A DNA stretch of 64,000 nucleotides from Agromyces rhizosphaerae (GTDB taxonomy: Bacteria; Actinomycetota; Actinomycetes; Actinomycetales; Microbacteriaceae): assembly GCF_027925245.1 (NCBI RefSeq), contig NZ_BSDP01000001.1, forward strand, positions 3,162,001 to 3,226,000, read 5' to 3'. Of this stretch, positions 1-9,000 are shown one piece after another. The notes beneath the pieces were generated by a model. The model ran no database searches, was not told where the DNA came from, and saw nothing but the letters and a program-made list of their open reading frames with translations. The position numbers were made by a program, and so were the translations under genes. Within the stretch, counting starts at the first letter, position 1. Each line of letters starts with the position of its first letter.

Positions 1-1338
1 GATCGGTTCGCCGGCGGCCTCGAGGACTGCGGTCACGCATTCGGCGTCGAGTCGCCCGGCCGCGGCGTCGCGCCGGAGCTCGCGCGCGGACTCCTCCGGC
101 GTCATGCCGGGACGGTCGTGACGCGGCTCGGCGCGCAGGCGGAACGCGTCCGCGGCGGCGAGCATGCGAGCCAGCGGAGGGATCGCGTCGCCGGATTCGC
201 CGCGGTGGTAGCCCGACCCGTCCATCGCCTCGTGATGGTGGCTCGCGATCGGGTCGAGCGTCGCGAGGAACGGCGACGAGCCGAGCACCTGCTGCGTGTG
301 GTACGGATGCAGGCGCACCTGCTCGAGGTCGTCCCGGCCGAGCGGCTCGGGCTTGTCCCAGACATCCGCCCACACCGTCACCGCGCCGATGTCGTGCACC
401 GACCCGGCTCGTCGCACGCGGGTCACGTCGGCCGCGCCGTAGCCCGCCAGCGCGGCGGCGCGCGCCGCGAGGCGCGAGACGCGCGAACTGTGCCCGGCCA
501 GGCAGGGCGCAGCCAGGTCGGCGAAGTCGCCGAACGCGGCGAGCGCATCGTCGAGGCCCTCGTCGGCGAGTTCCAGGTGCGGCCGCGGTTCGCGATCGAC
601 GACCTCCCGATCGAACGAGTCCGGCTCGCGGGCGAGGAATGCCCCCGGATCCCCGAGGAACGCGCCGGTGACCACCGGATCGAAGGCGGCGCCCTCCCGC
701 CGCCGCACGACGTCGGCGACCTCGTCGATCGACCGCGTGAGCGACTGGAACCCCGAGTCGACCGCGACATGGGCGATGCGCAGCGAGACCGGGAGGTCCT
801 CCGCGCTCCGGCGGTGGGGGAGCCCGTTGCCGTCCCAGCGCTCGGTGACCATGGCGAGCCCGTCGGCCACGGCGGCGGGCAGTCCCAGCCGCGCGCTGAG
901 CATCGGACCGACCTCGCAGACGGCCGTGAAGTGGCCCGTGCGGGTGCGCGCCCAGCGGGTCATCTCGGTGGCGCGGTGCACGGTGCGCTCGATCGGGTTC
1001 GGGTGTCCGACGCCGAGCGCCCGGTACGCGCCCCTCAGCTGTTCGCCCGCGGAGCCGAACAGGATCGGGTCGATGTGCGTCGGTGTCGCGCCGGGCGCCA
1101 TCACGCGCGCGCCGACGTGGGCGTCGGTCGTGCACGTGACGTGCAGCAGCAGCGCGGTGAGCCAGGCCGCGCGCTCGGTCTCCGCATCGACGCCGATCGC
1201 CCGAGCGAGCCGGGCGGCGATCACGGCGGCCTGCATGCCCTGCTCGAGCGGCCTGCCCATGCCATAGTCGATGGCGAGCGAGAGGGCGGCGACGATCTCC
1301 GTCGTCCGTACCCGTTCCCCCGACCCGGTACCGGTCAT
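1..1338 (-). CDS. HD-GYP domain phosphohydrolase, C-terminal end cut by the window edge
   Basis: The reading frame starts at the ATG at 1338 and runs off the left edge after 446 codons. The second half has a complete HD-GYP signature: HSSRV near residue 283, the metal-binding HDIG at 315-318, HPYH near 344, HHHE at 367-370 and GSGYHRG at 374-380. This family hydrolyses cyclic di-GMP or related signals in the cytoplasm. The first half looks like a decayed second copy: ERWDGNGLPHR at 167-177 resembles the GYP loop, but no HD pair precedes it. Actinobacterial homologues often end in a LuxR-type DNA-binding domain, which here would lie outside the window. The gene is 41 bp downstream of pflA on the same strand, so read-through from the pfl operon is possible. 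Family assignment is firm; substrate and C-terminal domain are not visible. Confidence 0.85.
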   Translation of the reverse strand, partial: MTGTGSGERVRTTEIVAALSLAIDYGMGRPLEQGMQAAVIAARLARAIGVDAETERAAWLTALLLHVTCTTDAHVGARVMAPGATPTHIDPILFGSAGEQLRGAYRALGVGHPNPIERTVHRATEMTRWARTRTGHFTAVCEVGPMLSARLGLPAAVADGLAMVTERWDGNGLPHRRSAEDLPVSLRIAHVAVDSGFQSLTRSIDEVADVVRRREGAAFDPVVTGAFLGDPGAFLAREPDSFDREVVDREPRPHLELADEGLDDALAAFGDFADLAAPCLAGHSSRVSRLAARAAALAGYGAADVTRVRRAGSVHDIGAVTVWADVWDKPEPLGRDDLEQVRLHPYHTQQVLGSSPFLATLDPIASHHHEAMDGSGYHRGESGDAIPPLARMLAAADAFRLRAEPRHDRPGMTPEESARELRRDAAAGRLDAECVTAVLEAAGEPI

Positions 1339-1379
1339 GCCCTCAGGCTACTCGCGGCCCGGGTCGGAGGTCGTGCGGC

Positions 1380-2186
1380 TCAGGCCACCGGCACGCCCGC
1401 CCGGCGGAAGCGGTCGCGCACCGCGTCGACCCGTTCCGGCTCGGGCGGGCGCGTGTCGGCGAGCGCGTAGTCCGCGCCGATGCGCTCCCACTTGTCGGCG
1501 CCCATCTGGTGGAACGGCAGCACCTCGAGGCGCTCCACGTTCGGCCAGCGCGACACGATGCGGGCGACCGCGTCGACGTTCTCGTCGGCATCGGTGAGCC
1601 CGGGCACGAGCACGAAGCGCACCCACACCCGCGTGCCGCGGGCGGCGAGGCGGTCGCCGAACGCGATCGTCGGCTCGAGGTCGACGCCGGTGACGTCGCG
1701 GTAGGTGTCCGGGAGCCCCGACTTCACGTCGAGCAGCACAAGGTCGACGTCGTCGAGCATGTCGTCGTCGGCCTTCGCCCCGAGGAATCCGCTCGTGTCG
1801 AGCGCGGTGTGCACTCCGAGAGCGGATGCCTCGTGCAGCACGCGCCGCACGAACGGCGCCTGCATCAGCGGCTCGCCGCCCGACAGCGTCAGCCCGCCGC
1901 CGGTCGCGGCGAACACGTCGCGGTAGCGCGCGATGCGGGCGACCAGCTCGTCGACCGTCGTCGCGGTGCCGTCGCGCATGCGCCACGTGTCGGGGTTGTG
2001 GCAGTACTGGCACCGCAACGGGCATCCGTTCAGGAACACCGTGAGGCGCGTTCCGGGGCCGTCGACCGCGGTCACGAGCTCCCACGAGTGCACGTTGCCG
2101 ACCTCGCCGGCCCGCTGCGCGCGGAGGCGCTCGTGGTGCGCCTCCGCGAGCGCCTCGCGGCTGGGGTGGAGGGTCAGGGCGACCAT
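1380..2186 (-). CDS. pflA: Pyruvate formate-lyase activating enzyme (radical SAM)
   Basis: This 268-residue radical-SAM enzyme installs the glycyl radical on pyruvate formate-lyase, using S-adenosylmethionine and a 4Fe-4S cluster. The cluster motif CPLRCQYC (C-x3-C-x2-C) follows a PGTRLTVFLNG segment, and the SAM-binding GGEP is in LTLSGGEPL. The late FHQMG segment is typical of PflA. Length is close to the 246-residue E. coli enzyme plus a short N-terminal extension. The ATG at 2186 lies 11 bp downstream of the pflB stop, so the two genes form one transcription unit. The gene makes sense only with pflB and implies at least facultative anaerobic or microaerobic metabolism. Confidence 0.95.
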   Translation of the reverse strand: MVALTLHPSREALAEAHHERLRAQRAGEVGNVHSWELVTAVDGPGTRLTVFLNGCPLRCQYCHNPDTWRMRDGTATTVDELVARIARYRDVFAATGGGLTLSGGEPLMQAPFVRRVLHEASALGVHTALDTSGFLGAKADDDMLDDVDLVLLDVKSGLPDTYRDVTGVDLEPTIAFGDRLAARGTRVWVRFVLVPGLTDADENVDAVARIVSRWPNVERLEVLPFHQMGADKWERIGADYALADTRPPEPERVDAVRDRFRRAGVPVA

Positions 2187-2197
2187 GACGGCCTGCC

Positions 2198-4483
2198 TCA
2201 GACCCCGGCGTGGAAGGTGCGGTCGAGCACGTCCTGCTGCTGCTCGCGCGTGAGCCGCACGAAGTTCACCGCGTAGCCCGAGACGCGGATGGTCAGCTGC
2301 GGGTAGTTCTCGGGGTGCTCCATGGCGTCGACGAGCGTCTCGCGCCGCAGCACGTTGACGTTCATGTGGTAGCCGTTGCGTGCGATGTACGCGTCGAGCA
2401 GTCCGACCAGGTTCGACACGCGCTCGTCCTCGGTGCGGCCGAGGCCCTGGGGCGCGACCGTCGTGGTGAGCGAGATGCCGTCCTGCGCGTCCTCGAACGG
2501 CAGCTTCGCCACCGAGAGGGCGCTCGCGAGCATGCCGTGCGTGTCGCGGCCGTTCATCGGGTTCGCACCCGGGGCGAACGGGGCGCCCGCGGGCCGGCCA
2601 TCGGGCGTGCCGCCGGTCGCCTTGCCGTAGACCACGTTCGAGGTGATGGTGAGCACCGACTGGGTGTGGATCGCGTTCCGGTAGGTGGGGTGCTTGCGCA
2701 CCATCGCCATGAACTCGTGCACCAGCTCGGCAGCGATCTCGTCGGCGCGGTCGTCGTCGTTGCCGTAGGCGGGGTACTCGCCCTCGACCACGTAGTCGAC
2801 GACCAGGCCGGTCTCGTCGCGCACCGGGCGCACCGTCGCGTACCGGATCGCCGAGAGCGAGTCGGCGGCCACGGAGAGCCCCGCGATGCCGCAGGCCATG
2901 GTGCGCACGACGTCGCGGTCGTGCAGCGCCATCTCGAGCCGCTCGTACGCGTACTTGTCGTGCATGTAGTGGATCGTGTTGAGCGCGTCGACGTAGGTCT
3001 CCGCGAGCCACTCCATGGTGCCGCGGAACGCCTCGCGCACCTGGTCGTAGTCGAGCACGTCGCCCTGCGCCGGCGCGGCGACCGGCGCGACCTGGTGGCC
3101 GGAGATCTCGTCGCGTCCGCCGTTGATGGCGTAGAGCAGGGTCTTGGCGAGGTTCACGCGTGCGCCGAAGAACTGCATCTGCTTGCCGACGGCCATCGGC
3201 GAGACGCAGCACGCGATGGCGCTGTCGTCGCCGCACGCGCTGCGGATCAGGGCATCCGACTCGTACTGGATCGCGCTCGTGTCGATCGACACCTGCGCGC
3301 AGAACCGCTTGAAGCCCTCGGGCAGGTCCGCGCTCCAGAACACGGTGAGGTTCGGCTCGGGTGCCGGGCCGAGGTTGTAGAGCGTCTGCAGCATGCGGAA
3401 CGCCGTCCTGGTGACGAGCGGGCGGCCGTCGGCGCCGACGCCGCCGAGCGACTCGGTCACCCAGGTCGGATCGCCGCTGAACAGCGCGTCGTACTCGGGG
3501 GTGCGGAGGAACCGCACGATGCGCAGCTTGATCACGAGGTCGTCGACGAGCTCCTGCGCCAGGGTCTCGTCGATGCGGCCCGCGGCGAGGTCGCGCTGCA
3601 GGTAGACGTCGAGGAAGCCGGTGTTGCGGCCGAACGACATGGCCGCGCCGTTCTGCTCCTTTACCGCGCCGAGGTACGCGAAGTACAGCCACTGCACGGC
3701 CTCCTGCGCGGTCCCGGCGGGGCGGCGGATGTCGAAGCCGTACGAGTCGGCCATCGCGACCAGTTCCTGCAGGGCGCGGATCTGCTCGGCGTTCTCCTCG
3801 CGGTCGCGGATGACCTCCTCGGTCGAGAACCGCATGTCGAGCTCGGCGCGCTCGGTGCGCTTCGCGGCGATGAGCGCGTCGACGCCGTACAGGGCCACGC
3901 GGCGGTAGTCGCCGATGATGCGGCCGCGGCCGTACGCGTCGGGCAGCCCGGTGATGATGTGGCTGTGCCGTGCGCGCTTCACGCCGGGGGAGTAGGCGTC
4001 GAACACGCCCTGGTTGTGGGTCTTGCGGTACTTGGTGAAGGTCTCCTCGACGCGCTCGTCGACGTCGTAGCCGTAGGTCTTCAGGGCGCCGGCGACCATC
4101 CGCCATCCGCCGTTCGGCATGATCGCGCGCTTCAGCGGGGCATCCGTCTGCAGGCCGACGATGAGCTCGCGGTCGCGGTTGATGTAGCCGGGGGCGTGCG
4201 AGGTGATCGTCGAGGGGGTGTGCGGGTCGATGTCGTAGACGCCCCGCTCGCGCTCGGCGGGGAACATCTCCGTGAGGGTGTTCCAGACGGCCAGCGTGCG
4301 CTCGGTGGGGCCCTGCAGGAAGGCGGCGTCGCCCTCGTACGGCAGGTAGTTGCGCTGGATGAAGTCGCGGACGTCGATGCCGTCCTGCCAAGGGCCGGGG
4401 GCGAACCCCTGCCACGCCTCGGGGTGCTCGGCGGCCTCGTGGGTCGTACCGGTCGTGGTGCGGGTCTGGTCGAGCGTGCTCAT
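2198..4483 (-). CDS. pflB: Formate C-acetyltransferase (pyruvate formate-lyase)
   Basis: This 761-residue glycyl-radical enzyme splits pyruvate plus CoA into acetyl-CoA and formate without oxygen, in the cytoplasm. The catalytic cysteine pair is in ACCVSPM (C425-C426; C418-C419 in E. coli). The glycyl-radical loop RVSGYAVNF places the radical glycine at about residue 736, 25 residues from the C-terminus as expected. The start at 4483 (MSTLDQ) is chosen because GGAGGA lies 6-8 bp upstream and the family N-terminus begins just after; a longer frame to 4606 would run through the operators. pflA follows in the same operon. Two FadR-type operator palindromes lie 65-90 bp upstream. With aconitase and beta-oxidation genes nearby, the organism is probably facultative. 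Confidence 0.97.
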   Translation of the reverse strand: MSTLDQTRTTTGTTHEAAEHPEAWQGFAPGPWQDGIDVRDFIQRNYLPYEGDAAFLQGPTERTLAVWNTLTEMFPAERERGVYDIDPHTPSTITSHAPGYINRDRELIVGLQTDAPLKRAIMPNGGWRMVAGALKTYGYDVDERVEETFTKYRKTHNQGVFDAYSPGVKRARHSHIITGLPDAYGRGRIIGDYRRVALYGVDALIAAKRTERAELDMRFSTEEVIRDREENAEQIRALQELVAMADSYGFDIRRPAGTAQEAVQWLYFAYLGAVKEQNGAAMSFGRNTGFLDVYLQRDLAAGRIDETLAQELVDDLVIKLRIVRFLRTPEYDALFSGDPTWVTESLGGVGADGRPLVTRTAFRMLQTLYNLGPAPEPNLTVFWSADLPEGFKRFCAQVSIDTSAIQYESDALIRSACGDDSAIACCVSPMAVGKQMQFFGARVNLAKTLLYAINGGRDEISGHQVAPVAAPAQGDVLDYDQVREAFRGTMEWLAETYVDALNTIHYMHDKYAYERLEMALHDRDVVRTMACGIAGLSVAADSLSAIRYATVRPVRDETGLVVDYVVEGEYPAYGNDDDRADEIAAELVHEFMAMVRKHPTYRNAIHTQSVLTITSNVVYGKATGGTPDGRPAGAPFAPGANPMNGRDTHGMLASALSVAKLPFEDAQDGISLTTTVAPQGLGRTEDERVSNLVGLLDAYIARNGYHMNVNVLRRETLVDAMEHPENYPQLTIRVSGYAVNFVRLTREQQQDVLDRTFHAGV

Positions 4484-4547
4484 CGCGTCCTCCTCGGGAC
4501 TCTCCCTGCGCGCCGTGAGGATCACCCGCGGCGCCCCATCGCTTCCG

Positions 4548-4572
4548 TGGTCGGACCATTGTGGTCTGACCA
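4548..4572. promoter_or_regulatory. Two tandem FadR-type (GntR family) operators upstream of pflB
   Basis: TGGTCGGACCA (4548-4558) and TGGTCTGACCA (4562-4572) are each perfect 5-bp-arm palindromes around one central base, with centres 14 bp apart. Both match TGGTCNGACCA, known as the E. coli FadR operator core and used by FCD-type GntR regulators. On the pflB strand a weak CACAAT box falls between and overlaps them, so a bound protein would block pflBA transcription. No GntR/FCD regulator gene is in the window. The rhodanese gene starts 136 bp away in the opposite direction and could also be affected. Confidence 0.75.
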
Positions 4573-4680
4573 CCCTTCCACCGTACTCCTGCCCGCTGGG
4601 AATCACCAGTGATTCGCGGGGATCGGTCGATCGGGAGAGGTGACGGATGCCTCGGGCCGACCGCAGTGGTCACTCGACCA

Positions 4681-4699
4681 AATACCCATGGGGTATTAT
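4681..4699 (+). promoter_or_regulatory. CsoR/CstR-like operator over the rhodanese promoter
   Basis: AATACCC (4681-4687), spacer ATG, GGGTATT (4691-4697) is a perfect 7-bp inverted repeat with the TACCC/GGGTA core seen in copper-sensing CsoR and persulfide-sensing CstR operators. A TATTAT -10 candidate (4694-4699) overlaps its right arm and lies 8 nt before the ATG of the rhodanese gene. This fits a repressor blocking a leaderless promoter. A persulfide sensor would suit the downstream rhodanese, but the sensor type is inferred and no csoR-like gene is present. Confidence 0.6.
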
Positions 4700-4707
4700 T
4701 GACGCCC

Positions 4708-5103
4708 ATGAGCACCATGCGTTCCACCACCCGTCCGTTCGCCCGCGTCATCGCGCTGCTCGCGGCAGCCTTCGCGACCGTCTTCGCACTCGCGGCCTGC
4801 TCGTCGGCGGAGCCGATCGAGGTCGGCAGCGACACGGTCGTCGTCGACGTGCGCACCGCGGGCGAGTACGCCTCCGGTCACCTCGACGGCGCGGTCAACA
4901 TCGACGTGCAGTCGGCCTCGTTCGACGCGGCGATCGCCGAGCTCGACCCCGAGGGCTCGTACGTCGTCTACTGCCGCTCGGGCAACCGCTCGGCCGCGGC
5001 CATCGACCGCATGGAGGCGGCGGGCTTCACCGACCTCGTGAACGCGGGCGGTCTCCAGGACGCCGCGGACGCCACCGGCATCGAGATCGTCACCGGCCCG
5101 TAG
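4708..5103 (+). CDS. Rhodanese-domain lipoprotein
   Basis: This 131-residue protein has a signal peptide with a lipobox ending ALAAC (about residues 23-27), followed by a single rhodanese domain. The domain has the VVDVRTAGEYASGHLDGA start and the active-site loop CRSGNRS, whose cysteine carries persulfide. It is predicted to be anchored outside the membrane and to handle sulfane sulfur. The start at 4708 is preferred because it gives a clean signal peptide and lies 8 nt after a TATTAT box; there is no ribosome binding site, so the mRNA is probably leaderless. A longer frame from 4609 would run through the operator. The promoter overlaps a CsoR/CstR-like palindrome, in keeping with control by sulfur or copper stress. 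The in vivo substrate is unknown. Confidence 0.85.
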   Translation: MSTMRSTTRPFARVIALLAAAFATVFALAACSSAEPIEVGSDTVVVDVRTAGEYASGHLDGAVNIDVQSASFDAAIAELDPEGSYVVYCRSGNRSAAAIDRMEAAGFTDLVNAGGLQDAADATGIEIVTGP

Positions 5104-5121
5104 CCACCCCCGAACGTCACC

Positions 5122-5153
5122 GATGGGCCCGCGGCGATCGCCGCGGGCCCATC
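5122..5153. terminator. Bidirectional hairpin between rhodanese and DUF2637-type genes
   Basis: A perfectly self-complementary 32-bp sequence begins GATGGGCCCGCGGCG and lies between two convergent genes. It has no strong T-tract, as is common in high-GC genomes. Confidence 0.8.
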
Positions 5154-5184
5154 GCCGTCTCCGGCCGGGGCGGAGCGGGCCGGC

Positions 5185-5832
5185 TCAGGCGACGAGCTGC
5201 TCGTGGCGGCGGATCCACTCCACGAGCGTCTCGCGGGGCACGCCGACCCGTTCGGTGACGCGGTCCATCGGCACGTTCGCCTCGAGCAGGGCGCGCGCCT
5301 CGGCGACCACCTGCTCCTCGTCGATGACGACGGGCTCGCCGGTCTCGAGCGCGTCGAGCTCCGCGTCGAGATCGCCGGTGTGGGCGACGGACTTCAGCAG
5401 TCCGGCCGCGACCGGCGAGCGGTGCCGCGTGAACACGGTGTGCACCGCGAGGTGCGCGGTGAAGGCGAGCGCGATCGGCGGCACGGCCGAGATGACCACG
5501 GCCGGCCACACACCCAGTGCGAGCGACGACGCCGGGAGCGCGAGCACGTGCACCGCGTTGCCTGCGACCGTCGCGACGATGAACACCCAGAACGTCACCC
5601 AGGTGAGCGCGCGCGAGGTGTCGGGCAGCAGCACCGCGATGAGCGTCGCGGCCACGACCGGCAGGTCGACGATGAGCGGGAACACCCACGCCCGTTCGGG
5701 CGGGATGCCGCCGGCGGCGACGGCGAGCTCGTAGAGCGCGCCGTACGAGAGGTAGAACGCGCCGACCGCTGCGGCGATGACGAGCAGGACGAGTCCGCCG
5801 CGCAGCAGGCGCGACGAGGGCGAGTCGGGCAC
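5185..5832 (-). CDS. DUF2637-like membrane protein with C-terminal helix-turn-helix-like segment
   Basis: The 215-residue product has four hydrophobic segments in its first two thirds, including LVLLVIAAAVGAFYLSYGAL and WVFPLIVDLPVVAATLIAVL. A soluble C-terminus follows in which EANVPMDRVTERVGVPRETL looks like a helix-turn-helix. This matches the DUF2637 group, best known from actinobacterial mobile elements (Spd-type spread proteins) but also found on chromosomes. GTG at 5832 is preferred because GGAGA lies just upstream; the longer frame from 5934 reaches back toward the tRNA. No integrase, Rep or transfer gene is nearby, so this looks like a stand-alone chromosomal member. Function is unknown. 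Confidence 0.7.
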   Translation of the reverse strand: MPDSPSSRLLRGGLVLLVIAAAVGAFYLSYGALYELAVAAGGIPPERAWVFPLIVDLPVVAATLIAVLLPDTSRALTWVTFWVFIVATVAGNAVHVLALPASSLALGVWPAVVISAVPPIALAFTAHLAVHTVFTRHRSPVAAGLLKSVAHTGDLDAELDALETGEPVVIDEEQVVAEARALLEANVPMDRVTERVGVPRETLVEWIRRHEQLVA

Positions 5833-5948
5833 GGGATCTCCGTTCGGGTCACGGGTGAGGTCGTGGCCGAGCGTAGGAGCGACCGCCGACACCCGTGGCC
5901 GGGAACGACGAACGCCCGGCGGAGCGGCGTCCACCGGGCGTGTCAGGG

Positions 5949-6019
5949 AGGGGATGACGGGAATCGAACCCGCGTAATCAGTTTGGAAGACTGAGGCTCT
6001 ACCATTGAGCTACATCCCC
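5949..6019 (-). tRNA. tRNA-Gly (anticodon UCC)
   Basis: A 71-nt cloverleaf on the minus strand has acceptor arms GGGGATG/CATCCCC, loop CTTCCAA giving anticodon UCC, a GGTTCGATTCC T-arm and discriminator U. No CCA is encoded. Confidence 0.97.
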
Positions 6020-6099
6020 GCGCGCCCGTTCGGGCACTGGAACATGGTAGTACACGCGGGGCGTCCCACCGTGCACGCGCCGAGCCCGTCGGGCGCCCG

Positions 6100-9000
6100 T
6101 CAGCGGAACGATCCGATCGTCGCGATCACCCGCCGTGCCGTGCGCAGCTGCCGCTCGTAGGTCGCCGCGATCACGATGAGCAGCACACCCGCGATGCCGA
6201 GCCACACCCACCACCACACGGCCTGGTAGAGCGCCGCGATCCACGGCCAGAGCTGCGCGACCGCGTGCACCGCGAGCACGACGCCCCCGATGAGGAACGG
6301 GGCCTGCAGGCGGCCGAACGCGCCGACGAGCAGCACTGCGAGCGACGCCACACCGAGCGTCACGACCCGCCAGAGCTCGGGGTCGGTGAAGTCGGCGGCG
6401 AGGGCCGGCAGCAGCAGCACCGCGAGACCGGGCCCGAGCGTGCTCCACGACGACCGCGCGGGCGTCCGGACCAGGTCGATGACGCCGGCGCCGAGTAGCG
6501 CGAGTGCCACGCCGGCGGTGACCGGGTCGCTGGGCTGCACCGCGTCGGTCGCGAGCGAGACGATCGCGAGGAGCACGAGCGCCGCGAGCGTCGACCACCG
6601 CGTGACCGAGCCGCCGAACGGGCGGGTCGTCGACCACGCCGCCGCGACGTGCAGCACGGCCAGCACCGCGAGCGCGAGGATGACGCGCCACTCCGGCGCG
6701 CCGGCCGCCAGCATGGCCAGCACGGGCGCGAGCGCGACGGCGACGGATGCCGCGAGCAGCCACTCCGCGGCGGCCCCGGGCGTCGCGCGCCGGCGCACCC
6801 AGCCGACCGATGCGAGGAACCCGGCCATCAGGGCGACCGCGCCCCACGGCTCCGGCGGCAGGAACGTGGTGCCGAGCCGTGCGGCGGTGATACCGGCGAC
6901 CGCGCTCGCGAGCGCCGTGCCGGCCCACCCCATCGCGAGGGCGATCGCGGCCGCTCGCGCGCCCGCCACCCGCTCCGGCAGCACGAAGCCCGCGACGACG
7001 AGGGCGATGCCGACGGCCGCGACCACGAGGGCGCGCACGGCGTCGTCGGCGGCAGCGGCGGAGGGGAGCAGCGCGGTGGCGGTCGCTCCCGTGGCGAGCG
7101 CCGTGGCCGAACGCTCCGGCGGGGCATCCGGATGGTGCCGTGCGGTGAGGAGGAACCACACGGTCGCGAGGGCGATCGCCGCCGGCAGCGAGTACGCCTC
7201 GACCGCGTCGGCACCGAGCGTCGCCGAGCCCGACCACGCCGCGGCGATCGCGAGCAGCACCGACCCCCACGACGCGTGGCGCCACGGTCCGGTGACGACG
7301 TCGCCGACCGACGCGGCCACGAGCACCGGGGTCGGCGCGAGCAGGAGGAGCGGCAGCCAGGCCGGCACGTCGCCGATCACGACGAGCCCGACGGTCGTCA
7401 CCGCCACGAGCGCGACGCTGCCCGCCCAGACCAGGCGCGGCGTGGGCGGCGCCTCGGGCAGCAGGAGCAGCACGCCGGCGGCGATCGTCGCGGCGACGGC
7501 ACCCGCGACTCCGGCGAGGTCGGCGCGGTGCAGCCCGTCGGTCACGAGGGCGATGCCCGTGATCAGGGCGCCGACGGGGGCGACGAGCGCGAGCGTCATG
7601 CGCACGACGATCGCGCGGCGGCTCCACTGCCAGGCGGTCGCGGCCAGCGTGACCAGCAGTGCCGCGACGCCGCGCGAGGGCTCGTCGGTCGAGAACGCGA
7701 CCGTGGTGGCGGCGAGCACCGCAGCCACGGCGAGCGGACCGGCTGCAGCCACGAGGTCGGCGTCGCGCCACGCGCGCCACGTGAGCCCGGCGATGAGCAG
7801 GCAGAGTGCGGCGCCCGCCGACGCCCACGAGGCCGCCGCGTCCCAGTCCTCGGGCAGGTCGACGCCGAGTTCACCGAGCAGTGCGGGTGCTCCGGCGAAC
7901 AGGCCGACGACCCCGAGCGCCGCGATCACGACGTGCAGCGCATCCGCCACGGCGACCGCCCCCTCGGTCCAGACCGCGCGCGAGAGCACCCGCCCCGCGA
8001 CCGCGAGCGCGACGACCGCGGCGAGCGCCGCAGAGAAGAGCACCGGGTCGGATGCCACGAGGAGCGCGACGACGACCGCGAGCCCGCCGCCCGAGGCGAG
8101 CACGACCCGCACCGTCGTCGACACGCGCAGCGCGGCGCATGCGGCGAGCGCGGCGGCCGCGGCGAGCAGCAGCACGGCCACGCACTCGGGCCGGTCGAGG
8201 CTCGCCGCGAACGGGAACACCGCCGCCGCGAGCAGGCCGACCGGCACGGCGAGGAAGCGGCGTCCCGACCGGAGCAGGTACGTGACCGCGAGCGTCGCCG
8301 CACCGAGCGCGATCGCCGCCGCCGCGCTGCCCAGCGCGTATTCCCGCCCCGTACCGGACGCCGACGCGAACTCGAACGCGGTGATGCGGTCCACCACCGT
8401 CATCACCGCGTACGGCAGGGCGAACGCGCTCGCGGCCGCGGCGACGACGAGGGCGGGAACCGACGCCCACACCGCGAGCGTCGAGACCGATCGAATCGGG
8501 AGGAGCCGCGCAGCCGCGGCGAGGACAGCGACGGCGCCGGCCGCAGCCGGAGCGAGGGCGATCGCGGCGGGCTCGGCCACCCGGTCGGCGAGCTCGAGCG
8601 CGGGGCCCAGCGCTGCGGCGATGCCCGCAAGGAGCGCACCCGCGCGCGCGGACTCGCGGCGCAGGCGCTCAGCGGGATGCGCGTCCGCGATGAGCGCCCA
8701 TCCGCCCCACACGCCGGCGATCGCCCAGAGCGACCAGAGCACGGGCACCTCGTCGGTCCACGGTGCGGCGGCGAGCGCCAGGATGCCGCCGAACGCGCCG
8801 GCGCCCACCGCGACGGCCCTCGAGGCGGATGCCGGCAGGAACCATGCGGCGGCCCCGACCGCGAGCGCCAGGCCGCCGCCGGCCCAGACCGACGTCGGGA
8901 GTTCCTCGGAAACGGTCGAGCCGAGGAGGAAGACGGCCGTCGGCACGAGGCCCGCGGCCGCCCAGCCGGGCACCCGCACCCGAGTCGCCCATCGGGCGCC

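Noticed and set aside
5185-5832. Integrated plasmid or conjugative element suggested by the DUF2637-like gene
   Set aside because: There is no integrase, replication or transfer gene and no repeated tRNA end next to tRNA-Gly; the surroundings are core genes.
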